Shown: positions 33,164 to 44,300 of the stretch, one piece after another
Layout of the letters: each line of letters starts with the position of its first letter
Numbering within the stretch: position 1 is the first letter of the stretch
Source: Archegozetes longisetosus
Taxonomy: Eukaryota > Arthropoda > Arachnida > Sarcoptiformes > Trhypochthoniidae
Direction of reading: 5' to 3'
Length of the DNA: 64,000 nucleotides
Assembly (NCBI GenBank): GCA_018873245.2
Contig: JAEMBT020000004.1
Coordinates: 11,850,418-11,914,417, forward strand
Translations under genes and position numbers: made by a program
Notes under the pieces: model-generated
Seen by the model: only the letters and a program-made list of their open reading frames with translations
Databases searched by the model: none
What the model was told of the DNA's origin: nothing

Positions 33164-33449
33164 TTTGAATGACATCTTTGAAAAATTTTATTTTATGAAA
33201 TTATTAATGAATACAATGCAGATAAAAAGGACTAAAATGAGCGATTAGAAAGTCACCTAGCTTTCAAATCACTTTTTCAACCCATTTGATTGTATAACTG
33301 TTTCCACAATTGAAAACTCATTCTAAAGTGCGCTTTTCAGGCCCTCTTTACTCCATTTACAGCTTTAGAGATTAGTTAAATCAAAATAAACTATTAATAA
33401 CGTTTCAATCACTGATAACACGATTTGATAGTTAAAAGTGATAAAAAAC

Positions 33450-34939
33450 CTAAGATTCGTTTAAGTTATTTGAAGACATGTTGGCTGACATTTTGAATAA
33501 ACTAAATAACTTAATAGCAGTTCCAGCAGCAGTTTGTTTCGCGTCCTCTAATTGTTCTGAAGTCCCCATGAGGTCAAAACAGGCAAATCTGAATATGAAA
33601 TCTCATTTGGAATTATGTGAACCAAACATTGATAACAACCAGAATAACTCAGTTGAGGGACTGTTAACACTTTGAAACTACAATCAATTAATTTAGTTAA
33701 TTGTCCTAATATTGTGAAATAGTCGGCGTCATATTTTAAGCCCATTTCATTTTCAACATTCAGATTCAGGGCATCGCCTATTAGTTTATCGATCTTTTAT
33801 TCGTGTCATCACTAATATTACGATAAAAGTTGTCTATTTTTTCTTTTGCTGGAATCACTTTTCCCGAAGCCTTTGATTCGATCCAGTCGTAGATGAAAGT
33901 CGTGTCAACATTCTTGTTCTTATCTTGAAGTTTGTCCTAAGAATTGTAGAGTATTTCAGAGGTTGATAGAGATAAGGATCAAGTTTCAAATAAAGTAAAC
34001 TAACCGTTAGTTCGTCATAATCGGCCAAATCTTCTTCTTTCAATCGTTTGATCATAAGATGTGCTGCTTTTCTTTTGGCCAATTTCTTCGATTTTCCGAC
34101 ACCGACCTCATTAAAGTCCATGTTCTCAATAATACACCTCATTTTGAATGTTCTCTCGTGCGGCAGACCGTCTTCACTAATGGTCTCATAATGTGGTGGC
34201 CGCCAACGCCTTTTCATACATATCTCTTGTAGTTTTCCAACAGGATTTGAATCTCCATCTTCTTCATCACATTTCTCTTCATTGTTTTCTGTTTCAACCT
34301 TTTCACTACATTTGTAAAAATTTGAAAAATGAATAGTCTCAGGGAAAACATGTAAAAAATATTTGAATGAATGCCTCGTTTCCTGTTGTGAAAACATTTG
34401 CAAAATATCTTCGCTTTCTATGTGAAAATCACTGTCTCTTATGAGTACTTCAATCATAGCTTTGGCAGCGGCATGTTCGGCTTTCTTTTTACTCTGACCT
34501 GTCCCCGACGAGCTGTATTCTGCCATCAATTGTTTAAATATTAAAATCAATTAGTAAATTGTTTGCATATTTAGAATTAGTGGTGAGTCATCTGATCGAA
34601 AAAAGATGTTGTATTCAACTGTATGTCAACTGTATATTAACTGTATGTCGACTGTTTCTAATGCTTTCATGTGATGGTTAACTAATGGTAAAGATGTACA
34701 AATTCGATAAACAGCTAATAAATACCTCCGATTTGAACCCTATACGTGAAAATTGGGGCGTGAACCACACCTTCCACTGGTAATAACTCGTATTTAGCAG
34801 TCAGTCGTTTGTCGGCACAAATTTCTCTTCAAAAGAGATTTCGGTGTCTTCTATACATTTAATCAAATCAATTGTTTATTAGAATTAATGTGATTAATTC
34901 GCATTTATATGCAATTATTGGTTCAATACTTACTTGCAT
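33450..34939 (-). pseudogene. Broken copy of the three-dsRBD (TRBP/PACT-like) gene
   Basis: Exon for exon match to 10072-11541, but with disabling changes: one base inserted in the second exon (about 34825-34840), one base lost near 33798 in the linker before dsRBD3 (GATCTTTTATTCG against GATCTTTTTATTCG), and one base lost near 33565 inside dsRBD3 (GTCCCCATG against GTCCCCCATG). The two halves of dsRBD1 and dsRBD2 remain recognisable (33855-34550 is still open). The first exon reads ATG CAA rather than ATG GAA. A full-length product is not possible without correction. Confidence 0.85.
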
Positions 34940-35179
34940 TTTGTTGTTTTGACTAATTCTCCGCTTAAATGACTGCTATCTTTTTTAATCATTTATTAAT
35001 ATTATAAAATGTATTGTAAAAGTGTTTATCTATCAACAAAATAATAATTTATGATAAGAAATTAAAAACGAGAAAATGGTTGTTTTCATACGAACTTTGT
35101 CTGGTCCATAGATTAAGATTATGAGTTACGCTAATTTCTTAAAATCTCAGAATTCAAACTAAACCAATGTATAGTTGAA

Positions 35180-35563
35180 TAGGGTGACCAGGTCAAAAAC
35201 CGTCAAATGCAGGACAATGAATGAGCCCCTTGTCAAATATTTTTAATACGTTTTAATTTGATTGATGTATAAATAATAATTATCTGAAATATAAACTAAG
35301 GATTTTAATGAGAGCTGCACTTTATAGGAATCACACACAATGTTAATGAAAACAAGGTTTGAAAGTTTATCTAATAAACGGATCAAAGTTCTTTTTATCT
35401 AAAGACTTTCGTATATTATAAGATAAGAAACATATTGACAACAAAATTGCATTATTTGCATTAAACAATAACATTCAGTAGATGTTTTTAAGGATAAATC
35501 TTAAAATGTATGATATATTCCGTCCCACAAAAGGTGCGGAATGCGGGACACTTGGTCATCCTA
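35180..35563. mobile_element. Small hAT-like MITE (384 bp)
   Basis: The ends are inverted copies of TAGGGTGACCAGGT and TTAGGATGACCAAGTG, with further subterminal similarity around GTCCCGCATTCCGCACC. It interrupts copy B where copy A is continuous. The AGGGTGACCA type of end is common among hAT elements. A clear 8-bp target duplication is not seen. Confidence 0.6.
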
Positions 35564-35995
35564 AGTAAATATAATAAAATTGACCATAGGAATTAATTTC
35601 AGACTTCAAAAACTTTTATTTTCAAGTTTTCAACAATAAAACTTAAATCGAAGTCAAATAAAAGTTTTCAAAACTTTTGCATCTTTAGAAACAAATTGAT
35701 GTCATCAACTCATTATTATATATACTCATTACCGATAGAATTATTGATAAAATAATTCGATAAAGTCTTGGAGTTATTGTTTAATAATTGAAACAAAATT
35801 ATCTGACTCAAAACTTTAATAAATAAATATATATTTGAAATAAAACTCAGTCTTAGGCAATAATTTGTCTGAAGATGTCTAAATTGGATTCACTGAATAA
35901 ACTTTTATAGTGACGTCAATAAACTAGAGCGAATATGATTAACGTTTGTATGCAGAACAACTTCTAATTGGGCCAATATTTTGAAGATAAATTGC

Positions 35996-36628
35996 CAAAA
36001 GTTCATCAGGCCTCTATTTCTGTTTGAGATCAGATTCATCACAGGACTACTCATCAAATTAGTAGTATTAATATTTGGCACATCAACCCTTAGGAATACA
36101 ATTGCAAGTCATTAACTGATTTTCTTTCAAGTTTTCAATATGCTTATAAATTGATCAAGCAATAGAAACCAATTTTCTAAATATGAAAATTTATGAATTG
36201 ATCAAATAATGATTGTATTTGAGTTGATCAGATCATGTATTTCATTAGAATGAAGCCATTTTTCAATACTTAGAATCTATTACGAAAAGCTATTTGGGCT
36301 CAAAGTGCAAGTTTTAGGTGGCCCTTAATTCTGGTCATTACAGAAAAGTTAACTCAAGTGAAGTTTTCAATTCCGAAAATATATGTTTTATTCAACATAA
36401 AACTTACAATTTTTTATCTAAAATTAAGCTAACATTCATTAAAATCTATATAAACATTGGAAATATAACTTAATGATAATTGATTACTTTTACAAGTGTA
36501 TCAAATAATAGCAACAATTCATAATAATAATAATGATAAGAGAATGATCACATATGAATGAATCGACTGGCACTTTACGCATACTTTGACTATAATTATA
36601 GCTTCGATATATTCTAAAAAAGTTGAAC
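35996..36628. other. Intergenic
   Basis: No gene is seen. It holds the right breakpoint of copy B and the 3' flank of the low-complexity gene. Confidence 0.4.
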
Positions 36629-39600
36629 TTATTTTTTAGTTTGATTCTCAGGTAACAAAACCACAAAAATTGGTGGATTGTTGGGGTCATGAGGAGCAGA
36701 CGACAGTTCGTCAATACTGGACACTATGTGTAGATTTGGAGAACTTTCGGAAACAGAAAGTTTTTTATCTTTTGTGTTGGTGTCTGTATTTTGCCCAGTT
36801 TGACTCAGTTTTGGTTTACTTTTACTTTCGCTCTCATCGGTTGAATCACTTATCTTATTAATAGAGTCAGTTTTAGATTTGATTGCATTAAATATGTTTA
36901 ATAACATAGTCTTTCTTTCGTCGTCAGTCAAGTCATCGATATTGAAATTACTCAAAATAGTGGCCGTTGAGTTATCATTATTATTGCTGCTATTATCTAA
37001 GGTATTCTTAACATTGGTCACAAAACCAGTTGCTATAAATGGCTCTAAAGTTGGCACTGAAGCAATTTTTGTATTTTGTGTAGTACTTTCTTCTTCATCC
37101 TCTTCTTTTCGTTGCTCTTCTTCTTCTTCTTCTTCTTCTTCTCCTCATCATCATTAGTTATGTCCGTTTGGCTGACTTCTTTGTTTTTCGACCCAGTCGA
37201 CGTAACTCTAGGAAAAGGTGTGGTTTGAGAATAAGAAGGAGTAGTTCCCGAAAGTACGCTTAAAACTGGAGATTTCAATCTCAAAAGTGTTGTATTTGTG
37301 ACTATTGTCGATATTATTCTTGGAATTAATTTGCGATTTGTTGTTGTTATAGTGGTTGGTCTGTCATTATTCGATGATTTATTTGTTTTCGTTGATTGTG
37401 GTTTTGGTTTGATTCTTGTCTTTTGATTTGGTGTAACAGTGTTTGAATCAATACCTGAAGTTGGTGTTTTCGGCTTCGGAGTTGTTTCCTCTTCTTCGTC
37501 CTCAGTATCTACCGATGGCTTCGAAACAGGTTTCGGTTCTTCAGTGAGAGAATCGCTGACAAACTCTGTCTTCTGCGTAGAAGTGGTTCCAGTATTAACA
37601 TTAACTAAAGCCTCCTGAAGCGCTTTAACCATAGCTGACAGCAATTCTGGAGTAACAGTCACTGTATTTCTATTCTTTTCGTCATTACTTTGATTCGAGT
37701 TTTGTTTATTTCCTCCATCAGCCGCTTCACCAGTTATTGTCTTTTGTGAGTCTATCTCTTCGTCTTCGTTGTCTTTGTCTGTATCTTCTTCTTCATTATC
37801 TTTTTGATTATCTCGATTTTCTTTATTTTCAGAACAAACTGTTCTTCTGCGACAATCACTTGAATCTTGTTTTCCATTTTCATTATCACTATCAATAGGA
37901 CTGTCCCCCTGGCTATCAATTGATTTTTCAACCTCACTCACAGGTGTGTCTTCTCCTTCTTGTTCTTCTCGAGTATTCTTATTCTTCTTGGTATCACCCT
38001 TACCGCTCGATTTAATTCCACTCTTTTTACTCGTTCTTCCACTGTTTCCACTCTTATTGCCATTTCTTTTATTATCTGATTCTTTATCTTCATGTTCATT
38101 TCCACTGCCATTCTCTTTGTTTCTTCCATTTTTTCTTTTCCCATTTTTACCACTTTTGCTATTACTTGTATTCTTTCTTCTTTTACCATTTGCTGATCCA
38201 TTCTCGTCCTCATTGTCTGAGTTTTCATTATTTTTTCCTTTAATGTTGTTTTTATTTTTGCCATTTTTCAGATTTTTTCTATTTACTTTTGAACCACTCT
38301 TTTGAAGTCTAGAACTTTCTTCAGGTTCATCTTCGGTTTCTTCTTCTTCTTCTTCTTCCTTTTCTTCTTCTCCTCCTTCTCCTCCTCTCCTCTTGATCTT
38401 CAGTACTGCCATTTGCGTTAGCTTCCGTTTGAGTTTCTTCTTCACTGTCTGCATTTTCATCAGTCTCTTGAGGTGCCTCAGTAGTGGTTGTTGTTGAAGA
38501 AGTTGTGTCTTCTTCATCGGTATCTTGTTCCTTCTCTTCCTCTTCTTCTGATCCATTTGCTCCGTTACCATCAGTTTGTTCGTCACCGCCCTCTGTGGTC
38601 GTTTCTTGATCTGTTTCTTCCTCGCTGTTCTCTTGACTTCCGCCACCATTTTCTTCCCCTCCCTGTCCTTCCTCCTCCTCTTCTTCTTGATCTCCATCTC
38701 CACCATTTTCATCCCCACCATTTCCAGTGTCTTCATCAGTAGGAGCTTCAGTTGTTGTAGTTCTTCTAGTGGTAGTGGTTGTCGTAGGTTTTGGTGTTGT
38801 TGAAGTGGATGAATAATAATTTCCATAACCATCATATCCATAATCATACGGCTTAGTTGTTGTTTCCATAATAACCATGAATTTTGTCTTAAAGAATGGG
38901 TCTTTGTGGTGCTTTTCCATTGGTTCCGACTTGTTATGCATTTTGAATGTAACTCTGGGTCTAATATCGAACAAAACTTGTGACTTCTCCTCTTTAGTAC
39001 TTCCACCTGGATATTTCTCCATCATTTTACCGAACGTTTTGCTTTGTTCATAGTCTAAACGGTCGTCATAATAACCGCTTAGGCTGTATTTGGTTTTATT
39101 CGGATAATAATCATAACCGTATGGATTGTAATAATTATTATAACCATAATTGTATTGATAGTTATTTCTATAATTTTGTTGGCTCTGGTAATCAGAGGTC
39201 TGATTATAGTAATGTCCTTTGCTTTGATACGTGCCATTATTGAAATATTTGTATCCGACTCCAGTCCCAAGACTTTCATGTTTTTCGGGACTCGTATTCT
39301 TATAGTCAATTGCTTGACCATAACCACTAGTCTGTTTGTTGTAGTTATTATAATAGTTGTATTCAGGTCTGTGATAATTATATGAATGTTGATTATTATA
39401 GTTATAAGAATTGGGCTGTTGATGACTGTATGAGTTAGTGCTGGCCTGAGGCACGTAATGTGAAACATGTTGATTGCGACGCGTTTCACCATAAGGACTC
39501 ACATAAATACTGCGTTGAGTGGACTGTGCCGTTTGGTAATTCTCGTAACCTCTGTTTCCTTGTGGCGCATAATTTCTGTTACCATAACCAGAATTTGGGG

Positions 39601-41394
39601 GATTACTGTGTGAATATTGAGGATTACCTCGATAATTATGAGCAGATTGAGAATTGTAGTTATAGTTTTGCGAATGACTGCTTGGTTGTGAATAGTGTGA
39701 ATGCGGTTGATATGGAGGTTGTTGTGGCGGCTGTTGATATTGAGAATATTGCCCAGAATGTGAGCTATACGAGCCATATCCTTGTGGTGGATAACTATTA
39801 GGGTTATATCCATAACCTGGATGTGGGGGATACGGTGGGGAGGATATGGCTTGCCATCAGTCGTGCCGTTGGTCATTGTCTGGTTCCCATTAGAATCCGT
39901 TTCGTTCATTTTAGGAGGTCTTTCAAATGGTGCTGGAGGTCCAAAAATGTCCTCCATGATAGGCTCTTCATCAGTAGGTTTTTCGAGTGGATCATTAGTT
40001 CCTGTAATTATTTTGACTTTAGGACTGGCGTTGATCTTCATTTTAAGTGTTGGGGGTCTCAAATTAGCTTCGATTACAGTTTTTCCTTGCGATGGCATCG
40101 TTATACTGAAAGTAGGCTTCTCTTCATATTTGTAATATTTTTTACCATAACTGCCATAATTTCCGTAATTGCCATAATTTCCATAACCACCATATCCTCC
40201 ATAACCCTTATTATACCCTTGTTCATAATTAGAAGAACCACTGGCTTGGTATGAGCTACCACCACCTCCTAAGTTGATACTCATGCCTGAACCACCACCA
40301 GATCCACCACCAAACGAGAACGACATTCCACCGCCTCCACCATCACTTCCACCGCCACTACCAATAGTTATTCCACTTCCTCCTCCTCCTCCTCCATAGC
40401 CTCCTCCACCGAGATTAATAGACATACCGCTACCACTACTGCCATCACCGCCGAACGAAAAGCTCATCCCACCTCCACCGGAATTACTATTACTATTTCC
40501 ATAACTATAGCTTTGACTTTGTTTTCCATAGTTGTACTTAGCCGAACTTGGATATTGGTTACTACCGGCAGGTGTGTCACCGCTTGCGATTGACATTGTT
40601 ACTCCTCTACCATTTGAAGGATCACCTAAACTAATACCGAACCCAGAATTACTCTGTTGATTGGCATAACTATTGGTTCCACTGCTATGTGACGCACTGT
40701 TCTGATAACTAGGCTGATAGCCATTTTGTTGGCTATTCGATGGATAACTATTCTGATAGCTATTCTGTTGATAACCTGATGGATAGCTGCTCTGTTGATA
40801 ACTTGGTGAGTAAGCACTTTGCTGATAATTTGATGGATAACTTTGTTGGCTGTTCGCCGATGTCCATGGAACAGGTTTAGGTGCTATTGTCTTTGGCTGA
40901 TTCGAGTTGTAACCATTTGGCGCTGTTTTAGGGTTTGAATAGTAATTATTTTTGTTACTATATCCATAATTAGGTAACTGATTCTGAGAATAGTATGCAT
41001 TTGGGTACTGTTGGGGACCACTGTTTGGATGAGGAGCCGCATAAGAAGGTTGAGGAACAGAATCTGCCACTTGATAGAATAGTCCCTTAGGCGTTAATTC
41101 GGTTATTAAATTTCGACTCTTTTTCGGATGAACGAAATAAAACGAACTCCACGATGATTCTTCACTTTGAAGGGGATCAGAAGAGGTCTTGAATAGGGAT
41201 TTGAATAATGATTTGATCGGCGACTTTCGTAGCGGCAAAAAGCTATTTATAAGTGATGTGGAAGGAAGTGATGTATCAAAGGAACGACGTTCCATGGTGT
41301 CAGATGAATTTTTGGCATCTTTCACATCGGTTAAGGCACTTGTTGTTGATGAGAATGAATGAAGAATTGAGAGTAACACAAGTACATAAATCAT
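36629..41394 (-). CDS. Very long secreted low-complexity protein (Gly/Tyr/Gln-rich then acidic), with three frame changes
   Basis: It starts at an ATG at 41394 with a signal peptide (MIYVLVLLSILHSFSSTTSA). Next come a Ser/Tyr/Gln/Asn-rich region, Gly-rich repeats with two copies of GGGMSFSFGG and GSGMSINLGGGG, then a GYGGYGNYGNYG stretch. The conserved-looking EEKPTFSITMPSQGKTV precedes more Tyr-rich sequence, a Thr-rich mucin-like block, long acidic runs, Lys/Asn-rich sequence and the end LLPENQTKK. The reading frame changes near 39830 (a CCTCCCC run), near 38385 (GAGGAGAGGAGG) and near 37130 ((GAA)n); each new frame continues the same style at once, giving about 1,580 aa. It is likely an extracellular matrix, cuticle, silk or glue-type protein, but no named family is recognised. 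No introns are apparent. Confidence 0.6.
37116..37141 (+). repeat. (TTC)n microsatellite inside the low-complexity gene
   Basis: About nine near-perfect TTC units. On the coding strand this is a poly-Glu or poly-Lys codon tract, and it coincides with one of the frame changes. Confidence 0.8.
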
Positions 41395-44300
41395 AACAAA
41401 CTGAGTGGTGGAAGCATTGGCTGAAAACCAATTATTGCTCTATAGGTAAAAACAGGTGAGAAATGATCAATTTTAGAGTCATGCCAAAAGTAAGTCAAGT
41501 GCTTGAAAAATAAGATCAGTGTTCGAAGCTACAAAAATAAATAGAATCTTAAGTTTCCATTAGATGTCAAAGTGAAAGACAAGTGAAGTTCAGTGAACGC
41601 AATCACTGTCATAACAAATCATATTAATAGTAGTAGTTATAGAAGTTGTAAAATCAAGTTTATTTAACCCCCAAATAGGAGAAGTGCCTTAAGCTAAGAC
41701 CTGATCCAATTCTGCAACTGAGAAGAAAAAAACGAGAACTAACTTCTTAAGCATAACGACAATATTAACTCGTAGCTTAAGAAATATTATACGTGACAAC
41801 AGACCGGATAATAAGTTTGCATTCGTATTCAATATGAATTATGATTCGCACGTTATCTGAACTGAAGAAGTACATGGAAAAAAATGAAAGGACAATCACT
41901 ATAATCAGTCCTCAATAGTAGTTCGTCTAATCCGCATTAGACCAAAAGTAATGAACTATCCATCAAAACATAATAAACAGCAGCAAAGTGCTTTAACTGT
42001 ATTCAAATTAGACCTGACAAGCCAACGAAATTAGTTTTCAATGCATAAAGGAGATAGTAAGATAAACAAACAATAATTTCATAAAAAACCATTAAAATGA
42101 TTGGTTTTTATTTACTTATATAATTTTTAACGAAAAATCGCCTAATAATAGTAACATAACTACAGCCTTGACCTTGCATTATAATACTCGAGCTAACTAG
42201 AAGTTTTTCTTTAACCTGCAGTTTGCAAATTCAAGTTCTCTCTAGAATATGATTACTATTTTATGTGAATGTGTATTTGGGTCATCGCACACATCTCTTC
42301 TTTCAAATGAGGTAAGCATACATCTGTTATAGGTATTTGATCGCACGCTATGAACAGCTTCCACTTTGGAGTCTCTCCTATTTTGCATCCATTCATTTAT
42401 TACAATTCAATAAGTTTTAATATTGTGAACATTTATTGCATGCAATAATGACTAATAAACTTATTGTCTTTCTTTTCTTTGTTTAGCGAACAGTAACACA
42501 AAAGAAGAGCAAAACCCAAAGCTATAAATTGATAACTTAGTGCTGAAAGAACGATCAATGCTTTTATGGTAATTGACAGCATCGATTTAGACAATTGGCA
42601 CACTTTCGAGGACTGGTGTAAGACTTAGCAGAAAGTTTTTTTTTCTACACTAAGCGAACGGCACTTTTCAATTTGGCCTAATTACTAATCAATAATGAAT
42701 GAGATTATCAATTTGAAATTATAATGAACTTGAACTTCAGTGAAAAAAACTAAGTGCTCTTATTTGACAGATTAAAAGGTTGTTTGTCAATTAAGATTCG
42801 TTCAAATGAGGGTCAGTAGAAATTGAGGCTTTCGTCAATCATATTTCCATAGGCAATAAAATTGATGTACTTTTTCTTTGATACCATTTGATTAACGCTC
42901 CGTAACTATTATAATGTAATTATTCAAAAATGATTACAATAATATCAATCCAATGTTTTGTTGATAATTGCTAATTTGTGACAATTTATTAATCATTTAT
43001 ATTGATTAAATTCCAAAAAATAAAACTAGTTATTGGTCGGACCTGTCGATTAGTTTTTTGTGAACTCATTCAAATCTTTATTTTTCTGAAAGTTCAGAAA
43101 AGTTTAAAGATTTGATATGATCTAATTAGCTGAACAGCGTCTCATAAAAATATCCTGACGACTTTAAGTAACATTCTATTAACTTCTTTACATAAACATG
43201 AAAAGATAAGGGTTATGATCAGAAATAAAGTAGCCGATCGTATCTCTTTTTATTGGGAAAGCCACCTAACGCTCATCTGAATATAGGGCTGTCTCATTTT
43301 CGAAATAATTAATCTGGCAAGTTTCACATAAAGGATGAATTAACATCTAAAGATTGAAAAAAATATTTCAGCTTATAGATCATTAATAGTTTATTTGTTC
43401 CATTTTAGGGCTACTACTCGTGACACATGACTTTTGAAAAGCAATCATTTCTATGTTTCGTAGTTTATTCTGATCCAAACAGTTCACTAGCAATTCTATT
43501 AAGTCTCTCAAAATGTCATTATCGGAGTTAATTTTAGAACTTTTTCTCACAAGCTTTCAGTCTTCTGACTAAGTTTTCTAAACACAACTACTGTATAATT
43601 TACTTATCATCTTTAAAATGCAAAACGTAATCAATCAGTTTTTTGTAACTTGAGCATTGATTCACTGACTGTACATGAGAACGAAATGTATAAAAAGCTG
43701 ACTCGTGGCCACACTGCTATTCATATACTGAACATGTGAAGCCCTCTTTCTCAAACAAATATAATTTAATTTGAACAGGACACAAGCCAATGCCACAGGC
43801 TTTTCCTGTATTCCGTAACTGAAATTACTTCACTTAAACCATTATAATGTTTGAATATTTACTTTTCGATTACATACATTACATGAAATAATGGTTTGAA
43901 TTTTCCATAAAAATAGTATTTTATTTATTAATGCAAGAGTTCGAAGCCTTTATCTGTAATATTGCGATATTATGATAACTTACTCTGTTAGAGAGCCTCA
44001 TATGAAAATAACTTATCATTCTAGAAGAACTATTTTAATTTGTCAGTACATGACAACAAAATTGAATGCAATCTAAAGTAATAGAATCTTTGCTTTGCAA
44101 CTATTGTCTCCTTCATAATAGTTTACTATTTCCACTATAATAAGTGGAACATTACAATAATATTTTGTGATTATAAAATATATAGAACTTAATTTACGTC
44201 CATAAATGGGTGGAAAACACCCCTTCATTATACCCATCGCTTCGAAAAAGAATTCTCGTTCAAAAATAACAAAGAAATGCCGGTAGCTATTATTAAAGTT

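Larger units (their letters stand above)
31763..35995 (+). repeat. Segmental duplication, copy B
   Basis: Direct copy of 9669-15275. It starts with about 25 bp of the PheRS alpha coding end (AATCCGGTTTGTATTCT), lacks about 42 bp that include the stop codon, and resumes with TTAATATTAAATTATT. It then carries a 1.3 kb insertion (31869-33163), the dsRBD pseudogene, a direct junction where copy A has 3.0 kb with the hAT-derived gene (about 34997), and the downstream flank with a hAT-like insertion (35180-35563). Confidence 0.85.

Noticed and set aside
37946..39801. Several long + strand ORFs
   Set aside because: They are antisense shadows of the low-complexity gene, caused by biased codons.
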